Shown here: piece after piece, positions 1 to 6,686 of the stretch | Layout of the letters: each line of letters opens with the position of its first letter | Numbering within the stretch: position 1 is the stretch's first letter | DNA from: JANYIP01 sp031394045 | GTDB lineage: Bacteria; Actinomycetota; Actinomycetes; Prado026 | Assembly: GCA_031394045.1 (NCBI GenBank) | Contig: JANMWN010000252.1 | Coordinates: 1 to 15,325, forward strand | Reading direction: 5' to 3' | DNA: 15,325 bases | The notes under the pieces: generated by a model | Databases searched by the model: none | Seen by the model: the letters and a program-made list of their open reading frames with translations, nothing else | Told to the model about the DNA's origin: nothing | Position numbers and translations under genes: made by a program

Positions 1-37
1 ACACTGTCGCCGCCGACGCGGCTCTACCCTGGGACAC

Positions 38-101
38 GCTCGTGGTCCTGTCTGTCGGCCTGGATGCCTCGTAACACCCAGACTCGCGCAGGACCACGAG
101 C
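38..101. repeat. 13-bp perfect inverted repeat
   Basis: The arms GCTCGTGGTCCTG (38-50) and its exact reverse complement (89-101) are separated by 38 bases. The loop is too long and there is no T-run, so this is not a typical rho-independent terminator. It lies beside transposase debris and may be an IS end or a leftover of one. No gene is visible in positions 1-128. Confidence 0.5.
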
Positions 102-128
102 ACCTACATCAACGACACTCCACGCTCA

Positions 129-212
129 AGATCGAAGAGCCCGGTTGTGGCCTTCGGTCCGGGCGTTGGTCACCCCGAGCCGCAGAAAAGCTTCAATCTC
201 GGGCCACCACTT
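129..212 (-). pseudogene. ISL3-type transposase fragment (C-terminal region)
   Basis: About 27 residues read WWPEIEAF followed by a GVTNARTEGHNR stretch. This matches my memory of the C-terminal part of actinobacterial ISL3 transposases (WWPEIEAFI..GITNA.SEG.NR). The fragment is fused in frame to an IS110-type fragment upstream and stops at 126-128, soon after the motif. The usual downstream part (FGFRN-like) is absent. It is a remnant with no expected activity. The family call rests on this short motif only. Confidence 0.55.
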
Positions 213-497
213 GCGGCGCATCTTGGTCATCGCCAGGTCGGTTCTCGCGGCCGGGTCCCGTTCGCCGTCGACCAGGGCTGTCAGCATCTTGCGGGCCGAG
301 GTCCCAGTGATGTTCGAGGCCGCCACCAACAACTTGATCGAGGCGTCCTCCAAGAGCTTCTCCAACCAGGTCGCGTGCCGGGTCCGGTCCCCGTGCAGCT
401 GGACCCAGTAGCGGGTCAGGTTCCGCAGTTGGCGGATGTCCGGCGGTGGCACGAACGAGGGCCGAACCATGCCGTGCTCAAGCAGTGCCGCGTCGGA
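210..497 (-). pseudogene. IS110-type transposase fragment
   Basis: Reading leftward from about 495, the frame gives a LLEHG..RPSFVPPPDIRQLRNLTRYW segment. It continues with LEKLLEDASIKL, a TGTSARKML motif, GERDP, and an MRRK end. This is the middle of IS110-family transposases, between the N-terminal DEDD nuclease domain and the C-terminal Tnp_IS116/IS110/IS902 domain. Both flanking domains are missing. A stop codon (498-500) closes the frame upstream. At about 212 the reading frame runs directly into an ISL3-type segment. The chimeric frame 126-470 should not be annotated as a functional protein. Confidence 0.7.
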
Positions 498-558
498 TCA
501 CTTGACGGGTGATGATCCCGAAGAAGAGTGCCGCGACATCGATGTTTGGGAGCCCGGA
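478..558 (-). pseudogene. IS630-type transposase fragment
   Basis: One minus-strand frame reads FFGIITRQVIRRGT, with a TGA stop at 478-480. This closely matches the C-terminal motif of IS630-family transposases (VE.FFGIITRQAIRRGTF), which follows the last catalytic acidic residue. Only about 20 recognisable residues remain. The fragment abuts the start of the IS110-type fragment at about 480-497. The stretch 559-677 between it and the epimerase gene holds nothing I recognise. Confidence 0.55.
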
Positions 559-677
559 TCATCAGGGAGCGCCGCCGTGACGTGCGGGTTGGCCATCCTC
601 AGCCAGGGCTCACAGCGCCTGGCAACGCCGGGAGCTGGCGATCCCAGTCCCGTGTGGAGCCGCCGCAAGCAGCAAAG

Positions 678-1358
678 TCATCGGGTGGCCGGAACCTTCT
701 TGTCGGCGGCTCGTGTCGCTGTCCGTATGGCCGCGACGGCAGCGCGGTAGTCGTTCGTGCCGGTGAAGAGGCTTGTGGTGCCACAGACGAAGAGGGAAGC
801 GCCCAAGTCGGCCGCTAGGGCTGCGTGGGCGAGGGAGACGTTCCCGTCGACGCCGACCGTGATGTCCGCTGTTAGCACGTCGCGGAGTCGACGCAACCGG
901 TCCGCCGTGACGGGTTCCCAGGGCTGACCTGCGAACCCGGGCTCGACGGACATGAGCAGCACGTGGGCCACGTCCAGCCCGCGGAGGAAATCCACAGGCG
1001 TACCGGGATTGATGGCTACCCCCGGGGTCATGCCGCGTTCCCGGATCTGCCGGATCAGGCGGTGGGGAAATCGCGTCGCCTCGACGTGGAAGACGTACAC
1101 ATCGGTGCCTGCCTCGGCGAAGGCATCCACGAAAGCCGCCGGGTTGCTGACCATCATGTGCGCGTGCAGAGGCAGCGTGGTCACCTCGTTCATGGCGGCG
1201 ACAAGGTCGGGACTGAAGCCCAGGTTCGGGACGAAGTGGCCATCCATGACGTCGACGTGAATGGAGTCCACGCCGGCGGCCTCCAGCGCGTTGAGATCCG
1301 CCGCGATGTCCGCCAGACGCCCGCACATGATTGACGCAGATACGTGTGACGCCGTCAC
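678..1358 (-). CDS. Ribulose-phosphate 3-epimerase family protein, AlsE-like ketose-phosphate epimerase
   Basis: A 226-residue TIM-barrel epimerase of the RPE family, of normal length. Visible family residues are S9, H34 and D36 in HVDVMDGHFVPN, H67 in HAHMM, the MSVEPGFAGQ phosphate loop (136-145), and D171 in VGVDGNVS. The family moves the configuration at C3 of ketose 5- or 6-phosphates using a metal and two Asp residues. The PGFAGQPW and GTTSLF segments resemble allulose-6-phosphate epimerase AlsE more than housekeeping Rpe, so a pathway-specific ketose phosphate is likely (inference). The GTG start (1356-1358) has a GGGAGGG ribosome site 4 bases upstream and overlaps the stop of the preceding gene as GTGA. 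It is the last gene of the isomerase operon. No clear terminator follows. Confidence 0.85.
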   Translation of the reverse strand: MTASHVSASIMCGRLADIAADLNALEAAGVDSIHVDVMDGHFVPNLGFSPDLVAAMNEVTTLPLHAHMMVSNPAAFVDAFAEAGTDVYVFHVEATRFPHRLIRQIRERGMTPGVAINPGTPVDFLRGLDVAHVLLMSVEPGFAGQPWEPVTADRLRRLRDVLTADITVGVDGNVSLAHAALAADLGASLFVCGTTSLFTGTNDYRAAVAAIRTATRAADKKVPATR

Positions 1359-2593
1359 TTGGCCCTCCCCTCGCTCAGGTTCCCACCGGCTGGCGACGTG
1401 TCGGGCGTCATGATCGGCGTTCCGTCGGCTGGTGGAGCGACGCCCAGCCAGGCGCAGACCGTTGCGCCAACGTCAGCCAGCGTCGCGCGGGTGCTGAGCG
1501 GACCAGGCTGGATGCGTGCACCGCTGAGAAGGATCGGCACGAACTCCCGGGTGTGCTGGCTCGTCCCGATCGAGGGGTCGTTTCCGTGATCGGCGGTAAT
1601 CAGCAGCAGGTCCGCTCGGGTTAGCAGCTTGCTAACGGATTCCAACTCGTGGTCCACGAGCTCGAGAACCCGTCGATAGCGATGGCTGTCCTGCTCGTGG
1701 CCGGCTAGGTCGGTCTCCTGCACATTCGCGATGATCAATCCGCCCGTGAAGCCTTCGAGTGCGCCTCGCGCAAGCCGGAACACTTCCTCGGTATCGATTG
1801 CGTTGTTGCTCAAGGTGGGATCCGGACAGGCCAGGACGTCGGCCGCTTTGCCGATCAAGGCGACCTGCAGGCCCGCTGCCCGCGCAAGCGAGGGTGCCTG
1901 CCGGTCAGTAGCGACGGGGAATCCCAGGTGCCTGACAATGTAGTTCTCGTCGTAGACCCCAAGGGAGGGGGTATCCACACCTACGTGGCCATCCGGGTGA
2001 CGACGGACATGACTAAGGATGTCCGCCAGGGTGTAGCCACGCCCACCCACCGGAATTACACGCGTGACTCGAGTGGCGTCGCGGACCGCGAGGCCTATCT
2101 GCTCGATCCGCTCGAACGGCATTTCGTCCAGAGATCCCGTGACATTGATGTTGAGCCCGCGTGCCGCCTCGATGTTGTCGGCGATCACCGCATTGTCGGA
2201 CACCAGAACGCTGCCCGTGCCCGATAGGTGTCGCCAGTGCGCAGCGATTCCGACCTTCCCAAGAGACGCGATCAGCGCGTCGCCCACCTCGTCCATGACC
2301 GGTCGCTCCGGAGCAGGGGGGATGGTGCCCATCATCTCCTGGTGGCCGAGATAGGTGTCCGCGCCAGGATGCGCGATCCGCGACTTACCCCATGCGGCTC
2401 CCGTCTCCCGTGGAACCCCTGGTGCGGGGTCCCCGAGGAGGCGCAACAGCCCCATCTTGGCCAGATTGGGGAGATGCGGCTTACCCGCGACTCGCGCGAT
2501 GCTGGCGAGGGTGTTTGGGGTACTCGCGCCCTCCATGTTGCCGACACCGAGGCCGTCGAGTACGAGGACGAACGCCCGCGCGGAGCCGGTCAC
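1355..2593 (-). CDS. yhfW: YhfW-like phosphopentomutase-related metalloenzyme (DeoB family)
   Basis: A 412-residue alkaline-phosphatase-superfamily protein related to DeoB and, by neighbourhood, to E. coli YhfW. DeoB moves phosphate between C1 and C5 of (deoxy)ribose. Seen here: N-terminal metal Asp in LVLDGLGVGN, the ADTYLGHQEMMGT segment carrying the Thr that matches phosphorylated Thr85 of Bacillus cereus DeoB, ETDLAGHEQD, TADHGND and QHTREFVP with the other metal ligands. Differences from true DeoB are DTxT changed to DTYL, GHW changed to GHQ, and the D-to-H spacing of ETDLAGH, which is closer to phosphoglycerate mutase. The exact substrate is therefore open; a sugar-phosphate mutase is the best guess. 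The GTG start overlaps the yhfX stop by 4 bases and has little Shine-Dalgarno signal, so translation is probably coupled. Confidence 0.82.
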   Translation of the reverse strand: MTGSARAFVLVLDGLGVGNMEGASTPNTLASIARVAGKPHLPNLAKMGLLRLLGDPAPGVPRETGAAWGKSRIAHPGADTYLGHQEMMGTIPPAPERPVMDEVGDALIASLGKVGIAAHWRHLSGTGSVLVSDNAVIADNIEAARGLNINVTGSLDEMPFERIEQIGLAVRDATRVTRVIPVGGRGYTLADILSHVRRHPDGHVGVDTPSLGVYDENYIVRHLGFPVATDRQAPSLARAAGLQVALIGKAADVLACPDPTLSNNAIDTEEVFRLARGALEGFTGGLIIANVQETDLAGHEQDSHRYRRVLELVDHELESVSKLLTRADLLLITADHGNDPSIGTSQHTREFVPILLSGARIQPGPLSTRATLADVGATVCAWLGVAPPADGTPIMTPDTSPAGGNLSEGRAK

Positions 2594-3768
2594 GACTCGG
2601 CCAGCAACGTGCCGGTGCTGTCGTAGATGCCGCTGACTCGCGGTGTCGACGATCGCAGTCCTTCGACGACAGCGACTCTGGCCCGGGTCACGAATATCTG
2701 GTTGCGGAAGGCATACAGCGCAGTGTCGCCGGTGCGCACGTCCTGATCTGTTTCGTTGCCAAGTTCGCCGTAATAGTCGATGGCTTCGGGTGGCGCGTCG
2801 ACGACCTTCAGGCGCATGATTGGTAGTTTGCCATCGCGACCCAACAGGGCTCCTTGGGCGCGTCCCCTTGGGTAGAAGCCGCCACCGAACGTGAAGACCC
2901 GCTCATGGAATGTATGCGACACCTCAGACACGTAGACGACTGCGGGGAGTTCTGGTTGCTCGCTGTGGGCGTGCAGCGGGGTCGTCCCGGTGAGCGCACT
3001 ACCCGGTTCGCCGGTCGTGAGCCCCTCGCCGGCTAGCAGAGGAATCGTTGCGACACAGGTCACGCCCGGGCTATTGATCTCGACGGCCGCCCCGGTGGCG
3101 GCGCGCACCTTGTCGGCGCCGGCCAGCAGCAGGTCCACCTTCGGTGTCCGCCAGCCGGCGCCTGTGTCGTAGGACACCTCGAGGGCAGGATGTGTCGTCA
3201 CTCCGGTCACCGCGACGTTCGCGCGGCCGGCCATGGCCTCCAGGGTCGCGTCTAGGTCCCCGAGCGTGAACCCGCCGTGCTGGCATGGGTGATAGGAGAG
3301 GTCGGGCTCGTACAAGCGCAGGAGGAGGTTCTGTCGCAGGCCGAGCTCGCCGGCCACCCGGTTGATCCGATCGGCCTGGGCGATATCGAAGACGGTGATG
3401 GCTAAGGGTCGGTGCTGGAGGACCTCCCTGAGGTCATAGGCCGCGCATCCGACGAGGTGTCCCACGTGGGCCACGTGGAGTCCGGCGCGCCAAAGAATCC
3501 GGGCCTCGTCGACATCGACCGCGACAAACCGGTCCAGCCCGGCCTGTTTAATCAGCTGTGCGACGCGGGGGTTTCGCCCGAACTGTTTGGTCATCACGTT
3601 GAGCGTCACGTGATTGGCGTGGCCGGCCCTTGCGATCAGCTCCGCATTGTGAACAATCGAGTCGGCGTCGAGCACGTAGGTGTTGGGCGGGATCCTCTGC
3701 TGCTGGTGCAGCCACGCGGCGTGCTCGAGCAGCCACGGATTCCGCCGGGCCGTGAGCTCGAGGAACAT
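2590..3768 (-). CDS. yhfX: YhfX-like PLP-dependent alanine-racemase-fold protein
   Basis: A 392-residue protein of the alanine racemase N-terminal barrel family, best matching E. coli YhfX as I remember it. The NVMTKQFGRNP segment holds the likely PLP lysine (K61). Other shared pieces are VGHLVG, a TGVTTHPA motif, EPGSALTGTTP, FGGGFYPRG, RNQIFVTRA and the C-terminal YDSTGTLL. The reaction is unknown; the fold handles amino acids or amino-sugar-like substrates through a Schiff base. I chose the ATG at 3766-3768 because MFLELTARRNP aligns with the E. coli start. A TTG at 3784-3786, overlapping the isomerase stop, is the alternative and would add six residues. It sits between the isomerase and yhfW genes with 4-base couplings and is the main clue that this is a yhf-type pathway. 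Confidence 0.85.
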   Translation of the reverse strand: MFLELTARRNPWLLEHAAWLHQQQRIPPNTYVLDADSIVHNAELIARAGHANHVTLNVMTKQFGRNPRVAQLIKQAGLDRFVAVDVDEARILWRAGLHVAHVGHLVGCAAYDLREVLQHRPLAITVFDIAQADRINRVAGELGLRQNLLLRLYEPDLSYHPCQHGGFTLGDLDATLEAMAGRANVAVTGVTTHPALEVSYDTGAGWRTPKVDLLLAGADKVRAATGAAVEINSPGVTCVATIPLLAGEGLTTGEPGSALTGTTPLHAHSEQPELPAVVYVSEVSHTFHERVFTFGGGFYPRGRAQGALLGRDGKLPIMRLKVVDAPPEAIDYYGELGNETDQDVRTGDTALYAFRNQIFVTRARVAVVEGLRSSTPRVSGIYDSTGTLLAES

Positions 3769-3782
3769 TGATCTACCCGACT

Positions 3783-4832
3783 TCAAGCCGAGACGATGAC
3801 GGGCACCGTGTTGCGGAACTCGCCGGCGGTGAATCCGTTCCGCTCGGCGAGCTGATGAGCCAGGAGCTGCATCGGAATCATCTCGGTGATGGCTCGAAGT
3901 TGCCCGGAAACCGTGGGAACGCGGATCGACACAACGTCGGCGGGGAGTGTTGGGTAATCGTCGTCCGACACGACAACGACCCGGCTGCCGTATCTGAGTA
4001 GCTCTGCGATCAGGTTCTGGTCGAGCCGCGTTTGTCCGGACGCGCTGTCCGCGAAGACGATCACGCCACTCGACGCGCTCACCACCTCAACGGCTCCGTG
4101 CCGGAACTGAGCCGAGCTCGACCCTTCACAGTCGCGCTTTGCAGCCTCCTTGAGCAGGAGCGCGGTGCCCAAGGCGCTGCCGAACGACGATCCGCGACCC
4201 AGCGCATAGAGGTGTGCGGCGTCAACTAGGCGGTCGGTGGTCTCCGTCAAGGGCATAACGAGGGAACCGGGCAACTGATCCACCAGGTCTGCGCAGCGCC
4301 GGATCGCGTCCAGAACGGGGCCTATCGGTTCGCCCGCAATTCGGGTTGCCAGCAGGGTCAGCACAGCGATGGAGGAGGAGTATGACTGGACCGCGACTGA
4401 GAGGTCGTCGCCACAGAACAGCGGAAGCACGAGATCAGCACTGTCGGCGATGGTGCTGCCTGGATGTCCGGTGATCACGATCAGGGGCACATCGGTCAGC
4501 TGGGAAATCAGCGCCTTAGCCTCCACTGACTCACCCGACTGGGAGACGAGGAGCACCGCCTCGAGCGGGCGATTGAGCGTGTTCAGGTGCTCTGAGAGAT
4601 AGCCGGTGTCCTCGATCCAGTGCCTCAGGGGACCGGAGTCCAGCGCATGACGCGTGGCGTGCAGGGCGAAGTATGAAGCTCCCATACCAGTGGATGTCAC
4701 CGACCGACCAACGAGCAGTCCCGCTGCCTGGTCGAGCAGCGCTGCCCCCGCCTCGGAGCCGTACGCATGGGTGAGATCGCGGAGGGAACGCGCTTGACCG
4801 TAGACGTTGTCCAGATAGGTACCCGCTGCCAT
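3783..4832 (-). CDS. Two-domain SIS sugar-phosphate isomerase (GlmS/AgaS-like)
   Basis: A 349-residue cytoplasmic protein with two SIS domains. The first carries VSQSGESVEA (96-105), the phosphate-binding Ser-rich loop. The second starts near LYALGRGSSFGSALG (208-222) and continues LLLKEAAKRDCEG..FRHG. There E229, E236 and H245 correspond to catalytic-site residues of the GlmS isomerase domain. No glutaminase domain is present, so it is an isomerase or deaminase of amino-sugar or fructosamine phosphates (AgaS, FrlB or NagB-II type) rather than GlmS itself. It is the first gene of the minus-strand operon. The ATG start (4830-4832) has AGGA about 8 bases upstream. Operator-like repeats precede it, next to a divergent DeoR gene. 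The substrate cannot be named. Confidence 0.85.
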   Translation of the reverse strand: MAAGTYLDNVYGQARSLRDLTHAYGSEAGAALLDQAAGLLVGRSVTSTGMGASYFALHATRHALDSGPLRHWIEDTGYLSEHLNTLNRPLEAVLLVSQSGESVEAKALISQLTDVPLIVITGHPGSTIADSADLVLPLFCGDDLSVAVQSYSSSIAVLTLLATRIAGEPIGPVLDAIRRCADLVDQLPGSLVMPLTETTDRLVDAAHLYALGRGSSFGSALGTALLLKEAAKRDCEGSSSAQFRHGAVEVVSASSGVIVFADSASGQTRLDQNLIAELLRYGSRVVVVSDDDYPTLPADVVSIRVPTVSGQLRAITEMIPMQLLAHQLAERNGFTAGEFRNTVPVIVSA

Positions 4833-4868
4833 GTCTACGTCCTGACGTAAGGCGGTTGTTTGACCGAG

Positions 4869-4947
4869 CCGAGCGTCTGCCCCAGCTCCGTGCCTGGTTT
4901 GGAAGAGGCTAGACTAACCGAGCATCTCTAGTCAACTTCGAGCATTC
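4869..4947. promoter_or_regulatory. Three CGAGC(A/G)T-type repeats, candidate DeoR operator
   Basis: CCGAGCGTCT (4869-4878), CCGAGCATCT (4918-4927) and TCGAGCATTC (4938-4947) share a core, CGAGC(A/G)T. The last two start exactly 20 bases apart, about two helical turns, on the same DNA face. They fall on either side of the -35 box of the candidate minus-strand promoter, and the first lies in its leader. DeoR-family repressors often bind direct repeats, and the gene beside this site encodes one. The assignment to that repressor is inference. Confidence 0.45.
4906..4935 (-). promoter_or_regulatory. Candidate sigma70-type promoter of the SIS-yhfX-yhfW-epimerase operon
   Basis: On the minus strand TTGACT (4930-4935) is followed, 18 bases on, by TAGCCT (4906-4911). 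The start codon lies about 75 bases further. It overlaps the CGAGC-type repeats. A much weaker plus-strand match for the DeoR gene is TTGCCC (4961-4966), 16 bases, TAGGGT (4983-4988). Confidence 0.45.
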
Positions 4948-5050
4948 TTGGTGCTTGGATTTGCCCGCGACTACGCACCCATTAGGGTGTTGGCCCCAAG
5001 TAGTGCTTGATCGGAGCTCGTGCGGCACGCCGGAAGCGAGGGGATGGCAG

Positions 5051-5824
5051 ATGCGCAAGTCAGCTCGGTGGCCCGTCATCCTCTCCCAGCTGGCCAAGGA
5101 TGGCGACCTGGACGTGACGACCCTCGCGAGGGATCTCGCCTGCTCGCCGGCCACCGTCCGTCGGGATCTGCGCGAGCTCGATGAACGCAATCTGCTCTCG
5201 CGCGTCCACGGCGGTGCGGTGCCGAACGGCATCCTCCATGAGCTGCCGCTGCGCCAGCGCAGGACCCAGCAGGAGGAGGAGAAGCGCTGCATCGCGCAGG
5301 AGGCCGCCTCGAGGATCGAGACGGGCATGGTTGTGGGGATCACCGGCGGGACCACCACCGCAGCGTTGGTACGCGACCTCATCAACCGCCGACTCAATGA
5401 CGTCACCATCGTGACAAACTCGCTGGGCTTGGCCCACGATCTGTCCCTCCACACGAACTACCGGCTCGTCGTGACCGGCGGATTCGTCCGGGCTGCCTCG
5501 CTCGAGCTGGTCGGACCGTTGCCTGAGTACGTCATGAGCAAGATCAACCTGGACCTGGTCTTCCTGGGCGTCGACGGTATCGACGTCAATCACGGCCTGA
5601 CTATCCATAACGACCTCGAGGCACGCACGAATGAGCTCCTTGCGGGACGAGCGCGACGTGTGATCGTCGTTGCCGATCACACGAAGCTAGGACGCGCGGT
5701 CTTCGCCCAGATCTGCCCGCTCGGGGTGATCGACGAGCTGATTACTGACGACCTAGCCACACCGGAACAGATCGAGCCGATCGCAACGGCAGGGCTGCAC
5801 GTAACGAGGGCCGCCCTGGCTTAG
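5051..5824 (+). CDS. DeoR-family transcriptional repressor of sugar catabolism
   Basis: A 257-residue regulator. The N-terminal helix-turn-helix reads LARDLACSPATVRRDLREL, followed by the LLSRVHGGAV hinge, both typical of DeoR. The C-terminal DeoRC sensor domain has ITGGTTT, IVTNSL, VVTGGF, DLVFLGVDGI and VVADHTKLGR; it resembles ribose-5-phosphate isomerase and binds sugar phosphates. I chose ATG 5051, with GAGGGG about 7 bases upstream. The frame is open further back to a TTG at 4955, but that would add 32 residues unlike the family. It is divergent from the isomerase operon and probably represses it, and perhaps itself, until a pathway sugar phosphate binds (family knowledge plus context). 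A 140-base gap with no gene I can see separates it from ptsH. Confidence 0.88.
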   Translation: MRKSARWPVILSQLAKDGDLDVTTLARDLACSPATVRRDLRELDERNLLSRVHGGAVPNGILHELPLRQRRTQQEEEKRCIAQEAASRIETGMVVGITGGTTTAALVRDLINRRLNDVTIVTNSLGLAHDLSLHTNYRLVVTGGFVRAASLELVGPLPEYVMSKINLDLVFLGVDGIDVNHGLTIHNDLEARTNELLAGRARRVIVVADHTKLGRAVFAQICPLGVIDELITDDLATPEQIEPIATAGLHVTRAALA

Positions 5825-5964
5825 CTCTGGGCTTAGTCCGGGGCTAGCTCACGGGCCAACCCGGCTCCGTACCGCTGGAAAGTGCGTGGTCTGTGCAAGA
5901 CTGAACTTCGGAACCGATCATTCCTGCACTACCGTGGGTACTGCCAGCATCGGGAGGGTGCCTC

Positions 5965-6231
5965 GTGCTCGAACGGACGGTGATCGTCACGGCCAAGGAC
6001 GGTCTTCACGCTCGGCCGGCTGCACGCTTCGTTCAGCGGGCGAGCACATCGTCCGCGGCGGTGACCCTGCGAAAGGACGGTGGCGACCCGATCGATGCCA
6101 AGAGCATGCTCTCAGTGCTGGCTCTCGGGGTTCGCGAGGGCGATCAGGTCATTCTGGCTGGTGAGGACTCTGCGGGGCAGTTGCTAGATGAGCTGGCAGC
6201 GCTGCTGTCCCCGCAGGCGGAAGCGACCTGA
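5965..6231 (+). CDS. ptsH: HPr phosphocarrier protein
   Basis: An 88-residue HPr. The phosphorylated histidine is H15 in KDGLHARPAARFV. The regulatory-site serine equivalent to Ser46 is S47 in DAKSMLSVL. HPr takes phosphate from Enzyme I and passes it to EIIA or PRD proteins. The GTG start has GGGAGG about 8 bases upstream. It follows the DeoR gene on the same strand after 140 bases and converges on the PRD gene only 25 bases away, with no obvious terminator between. The matching Enzyme I gene is 7 kb away in the same locus. No EII component is present, so its local partner is probably the PRD protein (inference). Confidence 0.92.
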   Translation: MLERTVIVTAKDGLHARPAARFVQRASTSSAAVTLRKDGGDPIDAKSMLSVLALGVREGDQVILAGEDSAGQLLDELAALLSPQAEAT

Positions 6232-6256
6232 CCTGGAGTGCCTGATTCCCGAAAGG

Positions 6257-6634
6257 TTACCGCCCGTCCCTTCCCATGCTCATCGCCGCGAGGTGCAGGG
6301 CTACGAACAGCGTCTCCCCCTCCGGCAGCTCAATCCGATGGTCTCGCCTTGCTCGTTCAGCCAGCTGAGTGGCCGCCTGAACGGCTGCCGGAAACTCTTG
6401 AAGCTCGGCGGCGACAGCGTCGACGTTCAGGCTGGGATCCAGCGTCTCACCAGTTCGACAGCGTTGCAGAGCCATCATGAGGTGGGTTGCGAATGTGCCG
6501 ACCGTGTCGTCCGTGACGGTCAGCCCCGAAGCGGCCATGCCCTCCAGCTCGGCGTGCACGAACATTACGAGATCCGAGTCGACGACGTCGCTACTCTTGA
6601 AGAGATCTATCCGCCGGGCTAGCTGCTCCTCCAC
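6257..6634 (-). CDS. Stand-alone PRD (PTS regulation domain) protein, YhfY-like
   Basis: A 125-residue, mostly helical protein with one PRD. The two PRD histidines are visible in FATHLMMALQR and FVALHLAAM. There is no helix-turn-helix, no EIIA/EIIB domain and no RNA-binding domain. PRDs are phosphorylated on His by HPr or EII and act as phosphorylation-state sensors. E. coli yhfY, in the yhf operon, encodes a similar lone PRD. I chose GTG 6632-6634 because GGAGAGGG stands 5 bases upstream. The longer frame back to 6748 would overlap the yhfT end by 62 bases and begin with low-complexity, non-PRD sequence. It is the last gene of the yhfU-yhfT unit. The partner it controls is unknown. Confidence 0.75.
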   Translation of the reverse strand: MEEQLARRIDLFKSSDVVDSDLVMFVHAELEGMAASGLTVTDDTVGTFATHLMMALQRCRTGETLDPSLNVDAVAAELQEFPAAVQAATQLAERARRDHRIELPEGETLFVALHLAAMSMGRDGR

Positions 6635-6686
6635 CGTGACCCTCTCCGTCGTCAGATTTCTGGCACCTACCGGTAGACGAATCGCG

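Noticed and set aside
126..470. One 114-residue transposase gene
   Set aside because: It joins IS110-type and ISL3-type pieces; each half matches the inside of a different family, so it is a fusion of remnants.
610..1326. Long minus-strand frame of 238 codons overlapping the epimerase gene
   Set aside because: It is the shadow of the RPE-family gene in another frame; low-complexity Arg/Gly/His composition and no family motif.
6232..6256. Bidirectional terminator between ptsH and the PRD gene
   Set aside because: No convincing stem or T-run in the 25-base gap.
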